The notes: generated by a model from the letters alone, not told the origin. 64,000 nt of DNA from SSC4 sp964443225 (GCA_964443225.1 CAYUCC010000015.1:1-64000), one strand, 5' to 3'. Positions 50,818-61,549 are shown, counted from the first letter of the stretch. Program-made: numbers and translations.

Positions 50818-51560
50818 CGGACGCGCGCGCCGGAGAACCTGTCTTGAACGACGGCCTGCCATCGACCATTGCGATCGATGGGCCGGCGGGTTCGGGCAAG
50901 AGCACCATCGGTGATCACGTGGCTGCACGGTTGGGCTATCTCTACTTCGACACCGGCGTCGTGTACCGCGCCGTCACCTGGCTGGCCCTGAACCGCGGGG
51001 TAGCGTTGGATGATGAGGACGCCGTGGTTCACCTGGCCGTCACGGTTGTAATCGACATTCGGGATCCGGGCACCGCGTTGGATGGACGGTTGGCCACCGT
51101 GTTGGGTGACGGAGTCGACATCACCTGGGAGATTCGCCAGCCCGAGGTCGATGCTGCCGTGTCACGCGTGGCGGCCTATCCCCGCGTGCGGCAGGCACTC
51201 ATCGAACAGCAGCGGCGCATAGGCCGCGCCGGACGGGTCGTGATGGTCGGACGTGATATTGGCACCGTGATCATGCCCGATGCCGATTTGAAGATCTACC
51301 TGGACGCCTCTGTGGCCGAGCGGGCTCGACGGCGCTTCGATGAGCGGGATGCGGGCAGCCACGGCATGACCTACGATGACGTCTTGCAGGCCATGCAGCG
51401 GCGTGACACCTACGACAGCACCCGTTCCACGGCACCCCTGCGTGCCGCCGCCGACGCCGTGCACATCGACTCGACCGGCCTGGCCGTCGAAGAGACGCTG
51501 GCACGCGTGCTGGCGGTGATCCATACCTGGCGACCGCCCGCTGCGGTGACCGGCGCGTAA
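50814..51560 (+). CDS. cmk: Cytidylate kinase
   Basis: A 248-residue protein, ATG overlapping the previous stop (ATGA). The P-loop is IAIDGPAGSGKSTIGDHVA, then YFDTGVVYRAVTWLAL (substrate binding), VVMVGRDIGTVIMPDA (the GRDIGT motif) and KIYLDASVAERARRR (lid). It phosphorylates CMP/dCMP. The rluB-cmk-plsC order is a common housekeeping cluster. The start may also be one of the internal codons, as 12 extra N-terminal residues precede the usual start. Confidence 0.95.
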   Translation: MTDARAGEPVLNDGLPSTIAIDGPAGSGKSTIGDHVAARLGYLYFDTGVVYRAVTWLALNRGVALDDEDAVVHLAVTVVIDIRDPGTALDGRLATVLGDGVDITWEIRQPEVDAAVSRVAAYPRVRQALIEQQRRIGRAGRVVMVGRDIGTVIMPDADLKIYLDASVAERARRRFDERDAGSHGMTYDDVLQAMQRRDTYDSTRSTAPLRAAADAVHIDSTGLAVEETLARVLAVIHTWRPPAAVTGA

Positions 51561-51564
51561 ACGC

Positions 51565-52242
51565 ATGGAACGCTCGCCGGCACGCCTCCTGGTCAGGCGC
51601 ATCTTACGTACGTTGGTTCGTTTGTTATCCCTGCTGCTGCTGCGCGTCGAGGTGCGCGGCCGCGAACACGTACCCGCGGGCGGGCCTCTGATCATCGTCG
51701 CCAACCACTTTGGCTGGCTTGAACCGGCCCTGCTGCCCACCGTGGTGCCGTACGAACTGGAATTCCTGGCGGCCGAGAACATGTACCACCATCGTGCGGT
51801 GGGCTGGGTCCTTCACAGCTACGGTGCGATTCCTGTGCGTCGTGGGGAAGTGGACCGGCGGGCCCTGCGCGGCGCCTCGCAGCTGCTCGACGGTGGTGGT
51901 GTGCTGGCGATTTTTCCCGAAGGGGGGGTACGCAGCCCCGGGTTCCGCGCTGCCCTCATCCCACCCCGCCCCGGCACCGCCTATCTCGCCGTCCAGCACG
52001 GTGTGCCCATCCTGCCGGTTGGCTTTTCGGGCAGCGGCGCCGACATCTTTGCCTGCTGGCGCCGCCTGCGTCGCGCACCGGTCGTCGTGACCATCGGCGC
52101 GCCGTTTGGCCCCCTCACCGCACCCGGCCACGGTGCTGCCCGCCGCCATGCCCTCGACGAAGCCAGCGAACTCATCATGCAGCGCATCGCGGCCCTCCTG
52201 CCTGATCGCGAGCGAGGACCGTATGCGGCAGAAGGGGGATAG
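51565..52242 (+). CDS. plsC: 1-acylglycerol-3-phosphate acyltransferase-like protein (PlsC family)
   Basis: A 225-residue protein. A hydrophobic N-terminal helix (LVRLLSLLLLRV) leads into the PlsC domain. Motif I reads VANHFGWLEP, where the usual H-x4-D is H-x4-E. Motif II is GAIPVRRGEVD, motif III IFPEGGVRSPG and motif IV VPILPVGF. The enzyme would acylate lysophosphatidic acid at the membrane surface. The Asp-to-Glu change in the catalytic dyad is unusual. The stop TAG and last Gly codons come from the adjacent G-rich repeat. It starts 4 nt after cmk. Confidence 0.92.
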   Translation: MERSPARLLVRRILRTLVRLLSLLLLRVEVRGREHVPAGGPLIIVANHFGWLEPALLPTVVPYELEFLAAENMYHHRAVGWVLHSYGAIPVRRGEVDRRALRGASQLLDGGGVLAIFPEGGVRSPGFRAALIPPRPGTAYLAVQHGVPILPVGFSGSGADIFACWRRLRRAPVVVTIGAPFGPLTAPGHGAARRHALDEASELIMQRIAALLPDRERGPYAAEGG

Positions 52243-52310
52243 GGGTTAGGGGATGGGGATTAGGGATTGGATGCTGACCCCCATCCCCTAACCCCCACTC
52301 CCCAACGATT
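52231..52310. repeat. GGGGATA/GGGGATT repeat with inverted second half
   Basis: G-rich 7-8-mers (GGGGGATAGGGGTTA...) overlap the plsC stop codon. After ~52270 the complementary CCCCATCCCCTAACCCCC pattern follows, so the RNA can fold back and may terminate plsC transcription. Confidence 0.85.
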
Positions 52311-52338
52311 TGCCCGAATACGGTGGTGCGGCTACAAT
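52310..52338 (+). promoter_or_regulatory. Promoter of glmS
   Basis: TTGCCC (52310-52315), 17 nt, TACAAT (52333-52338). It implies a ~500-nt leader before the glmS start. Confidence 0.65.
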
Positions 52339-52454
52339 CATGTGTGGGGCATGCCGGTCAAGATGAGAACGGGTAGGACGGCTGGCGGCTTGAATTCGAT
52401 ATCTGGAGGTGTGCCTGGCGGACGATTATGATGGCTGGGCGACGAGGAAAGAGA

Positions 52455-52645
52455 GCGCATGGGCTGCGTGTGACTGCATGCAGTTGACGAGGAAGAGGTT
52501 CTCTACGGCGACGTGGAGCTAACCGGGTGTCACCCGGGAAAATCGAAAGATCAGCGGATGCCTCCAGGGCCGAGCCACGGCCCTGTGGCCAGGGTCTACA
52601 GCGCAGGACTGGCCAGGATTCTTTCCTCCTGAAATCCAATACGGT
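52455..52645 (+). ncRNA. glmS ribozyme (glucosamine-6-phosphate-responsive self-cleaving RNA), expanded form
   Basis: In the leader of glmS, GTTGACGAGGAAGAGGTT (52483-52500) and ATCGA ... CGGATGCCTCC (52542-52565) match the conserved core of Firmicute glmS ribozymes as I recall it (GUUGACGAGG-x3-GAGGUUAUCGA ... CGGCGGAUGCCUCC). AGAGCGCATGG upstream fits the cleavage site before GCGC (between 52454 and 52455). CTGCGTG/CATGCAG (52464-52470 with 52477-52483) forms P2. Unlike the short classical core, about 40 nt carrying two hairpins (CTCTAC/GTGGAG and CCGGGT/ACCCGG) are inserted between GAGGTT and ATCGA. The 3' boundary is approximate. Cleavage would lower glmS expression when GlcN6P is abundant. 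Confidence 0.8.
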
Positions 52646-52844
52646 TGCGAGCCGGGTGCTGCTGCACCGGACGTGTGTGACTGCCTGTGACCGGTATACC
52701 GGTCAGGCCGGTTGCACGCCCGACCTGCCGCGCCATTCCTGCCACAACCGATCGACGCGCCGCCAAAACCCCTGGGTGACCGGGGGGACAACGTGGTCGC
52801 GCCGTGGCACACGCAGCAAACCACCCATTCTCAGGAGGATTCTC

Positions 52845-54692
<1,848 letters not shown>

Positions 54693-54705
54693 GCCGGTGC
54701 GGCCT

Positions 54706-55857
54706 GTGAACGTCGTGCTGGTGGCACCCTTTGGCCTGGCACCTAAAGGCACGGTCAGCCGGCGTCTGGTGCCCCTGGCCAGGGCTCTGGCCGCCAGCCC
54801 CACGACTCGCGTCACGGCGCTCATCCCACCTTGGGACAGTCCACGGCATACAAAGCAGGCGTGGACTGACCAGGGTGTCGCCGTGGTACACGTGGGGGTG
54901 GCCGGCGGGGTGCCGAGCATCCTGGCTGCCTTGTTACGCGTGATCTGGCAGCAGCACCCCGACGTCGTTCACTGTTTCAAACCCAAAGGATATGCGGGGC
55001 TGGTGCTGTGGGTCTTGTGGCATGCCCGCCGGGCTGGTCTGTGGCACGGCCGTCTGCTGGTCGACACCGACGACTGGGAGGCGGGCTGGAACGATCGACT
55101 GACCTATCCGCGGTGGCTGTCGGCCTTTTTTGCCTGGCAGGAGACGTGGTGCCTGCGTCACGCCGATGCCGTCACGGCGGCCAGCCGTTGCTTGGTCGAC
55201 CTGGCAGCCGGCCTGCGTGACGACACGCGCCGCGTGTGTCATCTGCCTAACGGGGTAGACGTATCAGACCCCGCCATACCGCGGCCCCCTGTCATACCGC
55301 ACACCCCAACCGCACTGCTCTACAGCCGTTTCGTCGAAGTGCCGCCGCAGCGCGTGCTGCGTGTCTGGCATGCCGTCAGGCAGTCGCTGCCGGAGGCACG
55401 GCTCATCGCGGCGGGCGACAGCCTGCCAGGGGGCGCCGCCAGGCAGCTCGCCGACCTGGCCGGCTCTGGTTCGGGGCTGCACTGCCTGGGATGGGTACCG
55501 GCACAGGCGCTGCCTGGCGTGCTGGCCGCGGCCGACGTGGCTTGGGTGCCCGGCGATACCACCCTCGTGACGCGCGCCCGCTGTTCGGTGAAGCTGGTCG
55601 AGCTGATGCAGGCCGGCCTGCCGGTCGTGGCCGATGCCAGCGGTGAGGTACTGACCTACGTGCGGCACGGCAGCGAAGGCATGCTGGTGACACCGGGGGA
55701 TGACCAAGGAACGGCAAACGCCCTGGTCGGCCTGCTCAGCGATCGCGCACGCGCCTGGGGGTACGGCCAGGCTGCGGCGGCCCGCGTGCACGCTGAATTC
55801 ACGTGGCAGCATCTGGCGCCGCGCGTGCAGCGGCTCTACCAGGAGCTGATGCCGTGA
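54706..55857 (+). CDS. Glycosyltransferase family 4-like protein
   Basis: From GTG 54706, 383 residues. GT-B fold: the N-terminal half has VVLVAPFGLAPKGTVSRRLV and DVVHCFKPKGYAGL, then LVDTDDWEAGWN. The hinge is CHLPNGVDVSDP, and the C-terminal donor domain has LLYSRFVEVPPQRVLRVW, HCLGWVPAQALPGVLAAADV and a degenerate E-x7-E motif (KLVELMQAGLPVVADASGE). It begins 13 nt after glmS and ends overlapping the VanZ gene (GTGA), so it shares their transcript. The donor and acceptor are unknown; envelope glycan synthesis is likely from context. Confidence 0.87.
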   Translation: MNVVLVAPFGLAPKGTVSRRLVPLARALAASPTTRVTALIPPWDSPRHTKQAWTDQGVAVVHVGVAGGVPSILAALLRVIWQQHPDVVHCFKPKGYAGLVLWVLWHARRAGLWHGRLLVDTDDWEAGWNDRLTYPRWLSAFFAWQETWCLRHADAVTAASRCLVDLAAGLRDDTRRVCHLPNGVDVSDPAIPRPPVIPHTPTALLYSRFVEVPPQRVLRVWHAVRQSLPEARLIAAGDSLPGGAARQLADLAGSGSGLHCLGWVPAQALPGVLAAADVAWVPGDTTLVTRARCSVKLVELMQAGLPVVADASGEVLTYVRHGSEGMLVTPGDDQGTANALVGLLSDRARAWGYGQAAAARVHAEFTWQHLAPRVQRLYQELMP

Positions 55858-56246
55858 ACGTGACGCGCGGGGCGTGCCTGCGCGCCTGGCTGGCCGCCCT
55901 GGGCTGGATGGCCCTGATCTTCTGGCTGTCGGCGCAGCCTACCCTGCCCGACCTGGGACCTGATCTGACCGACATCCAGGATATTGTTGGCCATTTCGTG
56001 GCCTATTTTGGCCTGGCGTTCTGGCTGATCCGTGCATTACGACGCACACCCGCAGTGCGGCATCCGCGGTTGTGGACCTTCCTGCTGGCGCTGGCCTATG
56101 CGTTGAGTGACGAACTGCACCAGTCGTTCGTGCCCAACCGGCATGCAGATCCATTCGATGTCCTGGTCGATTTGACGGGAGTTGTGGCATTTTTGGTTTT
56201 TGATTTTGGATTTTGGAGGGTGTGGCGTGCGGGCGGGGATGGTTAG
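55854..56246 (+). CDS. VanZ-like family membrane protein
   Basis: From GTG 55854, which overlaps the glycosyltransferase stop, with AGGAG 9 nt upstream; 130 residues. Four membrane helices. VanZ family features are MALIFWLSAQPTLPDLGP near the N-terminus, IVGHFVAYFGLAFWL (His in helix 2) and YALSDELHQSFVPNRHADPFDVLVDLTG, the SDExHQ...R...DxxxDxxG signature. Function is unclear in general; VanZ itself gives low teicoplanin resistance. The final residues (VFDFGFWRVW) are encoded by the GATTTTGGA repeat. It overlaps the convergent scpA stop by 4 nt. Confidence 0.88.
   Translation: MNVTRGACLRAWLAALGWMALIFWLSAQPTLPDLGPDLTDIQDIVGHFVAYFGLAFWLIRALRRTPAVRHPRLWTFLLALAYALSDELHQSFVPNRHADPFDVLVDLTGVVAFLVFDFGFWRVWRAGGDG
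56188..56217 (+). repeat. GATTTTGGA nonamer repeat inside the VanZ 3' end
   Basis: TTTTTGATTTTGGATTTTGG lies within the coding end of the VanZ gene and matches the unit at 3354-3384. Confidence 0.7.
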
Positions 56247-56995
56247 GCGGCGCGGATGAGGATTTCGCCGAAGAGGCCGGTTTGTTCGACGACGATTCGG
56301 CGGCGTTTCATCAGCTCCAGCACGGCCAGCAGGGTGATCACAATCTCGACGCGTGAGTTTGCCAGGGCCAGCAGTTCGGCGAAGTGCACGGGACGCGGTT
56401 GGGCTGTCAACCGCGCGATCAGGTCGATCTTGTCGTGGACGGTAAACGGGAGCGGGGCGACCAGAATGTCGGCGGTTTGGCTGGGGGATGAGGTCAGGAG
56501 GGCGCGCTGCAAGGCTTTCCACAAGTCCGCCACGCTGCCCTGGCCTGCCTGAAGACGTGGGGTGGGCAGCGGCGGACGCGCGATGCGCACGTACATGACG
56601 TGGTGTTCGGTCTCGCGGGCGCGCAGTTGTTGGGCCGCTTCTTTGAACCGTTTGTATTCTCGCAGCTGCTGGGCCAGGGTGGCCGCGGGATCTTCCTCTT
56701 CTTCTTCGACTTCGGCCGGACGCGGCAGCAGGGCGCGTGATTTGATCCAGATGAGCCGCGCGGCCATCACCAGGAAGTCGGCCAGGGCGTCCGGCTGGAT
56801 CGTTTGTTCGCTGGCGCGCAGTGTTTCCAGGTAAGCCAGGTACTGCCCCGTCACCTGCGCCACCGACACCGCAGTAATCTCCAGCTCCTCGCGTTCGATC
56901 AGGTGCAGGAGCAGGTCCAGCGGTCCTTCGAACACGGGGAGCGCGATAGTATAGGGCGCGGCTGGTGCAGCCACCGCTTCGAGCCCGTCAGGCAT
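56243..56995 (-). CDS. scpA: Segregation and condensation protein A
   Basis: A 250-residue kleisin. The N-terminal SMC-neck-binding helix region reads LPVFEGPLDLLLHLIEREELEI, the ScpA signature, followed by DALADFLVMAARLIWIKSRALLP. An acidic linker (EVEEEEED) and a helical middle follow, and the C-terminal winged helix contains FAELLALANSRVEIVITLLAVLE and LMKRRRIVVEQ. It bridges SMC heads in the chromosome condensation complex with ScpB, which is not in the window. It follows the amidase gene by 41 nt on the same strand. Confidence 0.95.
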   Translation of the reverse strand: MPDGLEAVAAPAAPYTIALPVFEGPLDLLLHLIEREELEITAVSVAQVTGQYLAYLETLRASEQTIQPDALADFLVMAARLIWIKSRALLPRPAEVEEEEEDPAATLAQQLREYKRFKEAAQQLRARETEHHVMYVRIARPPLPTPRLQAGQGSVADLWKALQRALLTSSPSQTADILVAPLPFTVHDKIDLIARLTAQPRPVHFAELLALANSRVEIVITLLAVLELMKRRRIVVEQTGLFGEILIRAA

Positions 56996-57036
56996 TTGTC
57001 GGCCCCATGATCAATGGATCGAACCGCACGCCAACC

Positions 57037-60000
57037 TCACTCGAGCCTGGCCAATTCGGGTGACCGAAACCGTTGGCCGGCGGCGGCCATTTCGTCGAGC
57101 AGTCGCTGCGTGTCGGCATAATCTTTGCCGGCGATGCGTTCCACCCACACCCCGGCGGTGCGCAGCTCGTCCTCAGCGTTGCCCGGCACACCCCCCGGCC
57201 CACCGACGATCGTGACAAAACGGGCCGTTTTGGCCTCGTCGATCGAAAATCCGATGACGGGTGTAAACCGCCCAATGTAGCGCATGGCGCTGCGGTAGTC
57301 CGGCTCGGCCCACAGCTCGGGCCCACGCCACCAGAAGAGCAGGTAGTGCTCGATCAACTTGGCGGGTGCCGTACGCGTGCCGCCCTGCCAGGCCTGCATC
57401 CGTTCGAACAGCAGACGTTTCCACTGCTGCCCTTCCTGCCATTGACGCCCCGGGCAGTTCGTTGCCTGCCCGGCCAGCTCGTCGTGACCGACGATGCGGC
57501 TGTTGGGAATCTTGAGTTCCTGGGCCAGCCAGGCGATGAGGTGGGCGCCGCGGTCGAGCTGCAGCGGGGTGGGGGGCATGTCGGCAAAGTCACCGGCAAA
57601 CATGATACCCACACTGCTGGCATCCTGACCTTCGGTGTGATAGACCACCGTCTCCAGGCGATTGGTTTGTGCCACGTCGCCATCGGCGCCGACCAGGAAG
57701 TGACAGCCGATACCCGGCCAGCCGCGCGTGGTCACCTGATACCTGGCCAGCTGGGCGGCATCGACGTCGGCCGGGGCTGCGCTGTGGTGAACGACCAGGT
57801 GGGTGATCGCCGAGAGTGGGCGTGTCTTGTAGACGTTACCAGCCACGGTGCTTTTTGGCAGCTGGTCGACCAGAGGCGCAAAGGGCGGCTTTTCGATGGT
57901 GCCAGGCGGTGATGTACCGCCCCGGCCGGCCAGCAAAGCATCGACCTGTTCCTGCAGCCGCTTTTTGTCCTGCTGCAGGGTAACGACGTTGGACCGCGCT
58001 TGCTCCAGGTCGGTTTGCAGCGTCGTGGCCTTTTTCTGTGCTTCCAACAGCTGTGTCTGTGCGACGCGCAGGTCGGACCGCGTCTTCTGCAGTGTATCGT
58101 TGAGCCGCGCAATCTCGGCACGCAGGGCGGCCACGTCACTCCCCGTGGTGGGTGCGGCACGGTCCAGGATGGCTTGCGTTTGTGCGATGAGCGTCTGTTT
58201 ATAGGCTGCACCCTGCAGCCACTGCGCACCGGGTGACCCGGTGGCGGTGAGTTCGTTGGCCCCCTTGATGCGATCGATCGGCAGTTGATAGTGCTGCAAG
58301 AGCCAGGCCGCCAGGTGGGCCGCGGCGTCGATTTGTGCCGCCGTGGGTGTCGCCGTGGCAAAATTGCCCGCCAGGCAGATCTGGATGCCGTGATAGAGCC
58401 ACGTTTGCTGGTCAGTGACCGAAACATCGAGCGGGTTGGTCTGCACGATGTTGCCTTCGGCGTGGATGAAGTAGTGGTAGGTGATGCCAGGCCAACGTTT
58501 GCGATGCGCTTCGGCGATACGCTGCAGACTGACCGATGGGTCGACCGCCGTGTGATTGATCACCAGATTTTGGATGAGACTGGCATCGCGCGGTTTCATC
58601 CCCGCCGCGTCCCGCGGCAGCTGATCGGTGACGTCGGTAATGGCCGGCGGTGGCACCTGACCCCCACCACCGTTTCCGCCGCCGCCCGCCAGGCGGTCGC
58701 GCAGTTCCTGGTTTTCCTGGCGCAGGGCGTCGACCTGGGTACGCAGGCCGCCCGCTTCGGTGCGCAGCGTCTGATTTTGAGTGCGCAGGGTACCCGCTTC
58801 GGTGCGCAGCGTCTCGTTTTGTGTGCGCAGGCCACCCACCTCGGTGCGCAGGCTGGCCACTTCAGGACGCAGCGTATCGGTTTCGGCGTGCAGGTCGATG
58901 ATTTCACCGGTCAGCACGTCGATCTGGTCCTGGCGCGCCTGCAGATCGAGTTCCAGTGTCGCAAGTTTCTCTGCCAGCTGATCCAGCTCTTGCTGTTTGG
59001 AGGCGAGCTGTGTTTGAAGCCGCGTCAGCTCCTGGCGCAGCTGTGCCAGTTCATCGGTGCCGGTACCCGTACCCGCGCTGGCTTGCGCGGTCCGAATTTT
59101 GGCCAACAGGGTGTCCTTGTAGCGTTGGCCCGCAAGCCACTGCGTGCCCGGCGACGCCGTCTTGGTGACTTCGCTCGCGCCCACGACCGCCTCGATGGGG
59201 AGAGCCAGTTCCTGGAGCAGCCAGGCTACCAGGGTGGCCGTGGCGTCGAGCTGAGCCTCGGTTGGCACGGTGTTGCTGAAGCTGCCCGCAATGCCGATGT
59301 GCACACCTTGGTAGATCCACGCCTCACGCGTGACGGTTTCGAGCAGCGGGGCTGTCTGCTGGATATCGCCCGACCCGGTGATGAAATACTGGTACACCAT
59401 GCCTGGCCATCGTTTGCGGTGCGCTTCGGCCACACGGTCAGCCCCCACCGACGGCGGCACGGCGGTATGGTTGATCACGATGGTCTTGATGTCCGCCGGC
59501 GGTCGTGCCACGATGCCCGCCGGATCACGCGGCAGCGTGGCGACGATATCGGTCAGCGTGGGGGGCGGCAACCGCCCGCCGCCGCCGCCCAGCAGATCTT
59601 CCAGGGTCTTGATGCGCGCCTTCAGCTTGCCCACTTCCACGCCCAAACGCAGCGCATCTTCACCCACCAGTTTGAGGCGTACGGTGTCCTGCCACAGCTC
59701 CATCGCCACACGCTGGAAGTATTGGCTGCGCAGACCCGTTGCCGGATCGACGTATTCGTCGGTGATTGGGTAGCCCGCCACGTCGAGACCATAGCGTCGG
59801 TACCACGCCAGGAAGGGGTCGCTGACCCAGTGTTTGGTTTCTTCGAAGAACTGTTTGTCGGCGACGATGTCGGCGGTTTTTACCTCGACACGGAGAGACA
59901 GCGGTGTGCTGCCCTGGTCACGAAACCAGGTGATGCCTTCTTCGACCATGTCCAGGCGCAGTGTATAGGTAGCGGCCTGTGGTGGTACCCCGATTTTGGC

Positions 60001-61212
60001 CGTCAGGGCCACTTCCTGGTTCGTGGCCACGTTCGATGGCAGTTCGGTGCGGAAGTCACCCGCCGGCACGGCGACCGGTTTGCCCTGGGCGTCGAGCCAA
60101 TGGTAACCCAGGCGGACCGGGTTGGCACCGGTTTTGAGCCAGGTTTTGCTGCCTTCGTTGCGCACGCGTACTTCGACGGTCACGGTGGCATTGGCGTTGG
60201 CCGTGGCTGGCATACCGTGTTTCAGGAATTTGGCTACGAAGGCGGGGGCCTGCTTCTTCAGCTTGTCGGGCCAGGTGTACCGTTTCGGCAGTGCATCTTT
60301 GAAGTCGGCGATGACGTTCTGTTTGCCGGCGATGCCCCACCGGTCACCCGACACCTGTGGCCAGCGGTACAGGATGAGGGCACGGATGACCTGGTTGCCG
60401 GGCTGGCTGTTCCAGCGGTTGATCTCTTCGTAGGCCTGTTGAATCCAGCCGCGATTGACGTCGGTCCAGGCAATGTCGCCCTGATCGGTCTCGGTGATGT
60501 AACAGGGGAGCTGGCGCATGTTGTTGGGAACGGCGGCCAGGAAATCGCGGTAGGCGTAAAAATGGTACCGATACTTATCGAACGGCGGATTCATGCGGAC
60601 ATCGCTCGTGATGAGGGCCGGGTCATCGCCGTGGGTGTAGGTGTGCAGCGTAAAACCATCGCAGTTTTGAGGACCCAACGCATGCAGGATATCGGAGAAA
60701 TACTGTACCCAGTTACCCGACGGGTTGCCCGGGTATTTGGTTTCGATATTCCAGGGTGCCACGCCGCCGACCAGGACCTGTGCGTTGGGTGCCACGCGAT
60801 GGATCGCCTCGCGACAGCGGCGATAGACGTCGGCGTACAACGTGGGTGTGATCACTTCGCCGCCCATGCCGCCCGGCCGTTCGATGTGATAGTTCATCTC
60901 GTTGCCGATGATCCAGATGTGGCAGCCGCGCGAATTCTGCACCACGTTGGCGCAGCGCTGGGCAAAGGCCGCATACTGGCTGGAGTGTGGAATCGTGCCC
61001 CCGGGGTGGTAGCCGTTGTTGAGACGCGAGATGATGCCGAAGCCGCGCGCACAATACTGGCTGTAATCGCGTCCGTCGCGGTTGTTGGGGTCGGCGCCAA
61101 TCGCTTCGGTGAACAGGATCCAGCCTTTGACGCCAGCCTGTTCCATGTGCGATTCGCCGCCGGGTTCGTGCAGGCCGTAGATGAACTCAGACTCACAGGG
61201 ATCGGTGGGCAT
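57037..61212 (-). CDS. Giant protein with a glycosidase-like domain and three amidase_2/PGRP domains, two apparently inactive
   Basis: 1391 residues, ATG preceded by AAGGAGT. Residues 1-~330 look like a (beta/alpha)8 glycosidase: the acid/base Glu is in HIWIIGNEMNYH (E105) and a second Glu in CYITETDQGD. ~340-460 is an Ig-like beta-sandwich (VTVEVRVRNEGSKTWLKTG). Three amidase_2-type domains follow at ~575-735, ~875-1025 and ~1110-1275, separated by coiled coils with an LRTEVGGLRTQNETLRTEAG heptad rhythm. The third keeps zinc ligands in VVHHSAAP, GHDELAGQATN and CPGRQW. The first two have GASEVTK...SPG and GANELTA...SPG, losing His and Cys. No signal peptide is visible, so the export route is unclear. 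It probably binds or cuts peptidoglycan. Confidence 0.85.
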   Translation of the reverse strand: MPTDPCESEFIYGLHEPGGESHMEQAGVKGWILFTEAIGADPNNRDGRDYSQYCARGFGIISRLNNGYHPGGTIPHSSQYAAFAQRCANVVQNSRGCHIWIIGNEMNYHIERPGGMGGEVITPTLYADVYRRCREAIHRVAPNAQVLVGGVAPWNIETKYPGNPSGNWVQYFSDILHALGPQNCDGFTLHTYTHGDDPALITSDVRMNPPFDKYRYHFYAYRDFLAAVPNNMRQLPCYITETDQGDIAWTDVNRGWIQQAYEEINRWNSQPGNQVIRALILYRWPQVSGDRWGIAGKQNVIADFKDALPKRYTWPDKLKKQAPAFVAKFLKHGMPATANANATVTVEVRVRNEGSKTWLKTGANPVRLGYHWLDAQGKPVAVPAGDFRTELPSNVATNQEVALTAKIGVPPQAATYTLRLDMVEEGITWFRDQGSTPLSLRVEVKTADIVADKQFFEETKHWVSDPFLAWYRRYGLDVAGYPITDEYVDPATGLRSQYFQRVAMELWQDTVRLKLVGEDALRLGVEVGKLKARIKTLEDLLGGGGGRLPPPTLTDIVATLPRDPAGIVARPPADIKTIVINHTAVPPSVGADRVAEAHRKRWPGMVYQYFITGSGDIQQTAPLLETVTREAWIYQGVHIGIAGSFSNTVPTEAQLDATATLVAWLLQELALPIEAVVGASEVTKTASPGTQWLAGQRYKDTLLAKIRTAQASAGTGTGTDELAQLRQELTRLQTQLASKQQELDQLAEKLATLELDLQARQDQIDVLTGEIIDLHAETDTLRPEVASLRTEVGGLRTQNETLRTEAGTLRTQNQTLRTEAGGLRTQVDALRQENQELRDRLAGGGGNGGGGQVPPPAITDVTDQLPRDAAGMKPRDASLIQNLVINHTAVDPSVSLQRIAEAHRKRWPGITYHYFIHAEGNIVQTNPLDVSVTDQQTWLYHGIQICLAGNFATATPTAAQIDAAAHLAAWLLQHYQLPIDRIKGANELTATGSPGAQWLQGAAYKQTLIAQTQAILDRAAPTTGSDVAALRAEIARLNDTLQKTRSDLRVAQTQLLEAQKKATTLQTDLEQARSNVVTLQQDKKRLQEQVDALLAGRGGTSPPGTIEKPPFAPLVDQLPKSTVAGNVYKTRPLSAITHLVVHHSAAPADVDAAQLARYQVTTRGWPGIGCHFLVGADGDVAQTNRLETVVYHTEGQDASSVGIMFAGDFADMPPTPLQLDRGAHLIAWLAQELKIPNSRIVGHDELAGQATNCPGRQWQEGQQWKRLLFERMQAWQGGTRTAPAKLIEHYLLFWWRGPELWAEPDYRSAMRYIGRFTPVIGFSIDEAKTARFVTIVGGPGGVPGNAEDELRTAGVWVERIAGKDYADTQRLLDEMAAAGQRFRSPELARLE

Positions 61213-61358
61213 CGATGGTGACTCCTTGGATATCCTGCTGATGAACGAGCGTCTAGGCTACCAGTGAACGCAGCGCAGGGGCGGCCGCGCCATGATTACG
61301 CAGCGGTGCCATTATACACCACGAAGCGGCGAGTTCATAAATTGGGCCGTACGCGCCT

Positions 61359-61418
61359 GGTGCCGGCGCAGGAAACGTAGCCGGTCAGAACGCCGAACGG
61401 CTGTCCTGCGCCGGCACC
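61359..61418. repeat. Long inverted repeat between the divergent amidase and aspS genes
   Basis: GGTGCCGGCGCAGGA (61359-61373) is fully complementary to 61404-61418; inside it AGCCG pairs with CGGCT. The total is 20 bp with a 14-nt loop. It lies just upstream of the aspS promoter. The rest of 61213-61431 shows no other feature. Confidence 0.7.
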
Positions 61419-61431
61419 GGGCCCGGTGTCC

Positions 61432-61460
61432 TTGTCGAATACCGCACCTTGCCGTATAAT
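61432..61460 (+). promoter_or_regulatory. Promoter of aspS
   Basis: TTGTCG (61432-61437), 17 nt, perfect TATAAT (61455-61460). Confidence 0.78.
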
Positions 61461-61549
61461 GCAGCTTCATCTGTCATAAACGCCGGCCGTCGGGGACTTC
61501 CGGCACAGGTGCGTAAATTCATTCTGGCAGATTCTGCGGAGTTAGTTGC

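Noticed and set aside
52527..52844. N-terminally extended glmS starting inside the leader
   Set aside because: GlmS must begin with Met-Cys so that Cys becomes the N-terminal nucleophile; the extension is ribozyme sequence.
58285..61221. 978-residue open frame on the plus strand
   Set aside because: It mirrors the three-amidase protein on the minus strand, which has clear domains and a ribosome-binding site. The plus frame has no recognisable domain.
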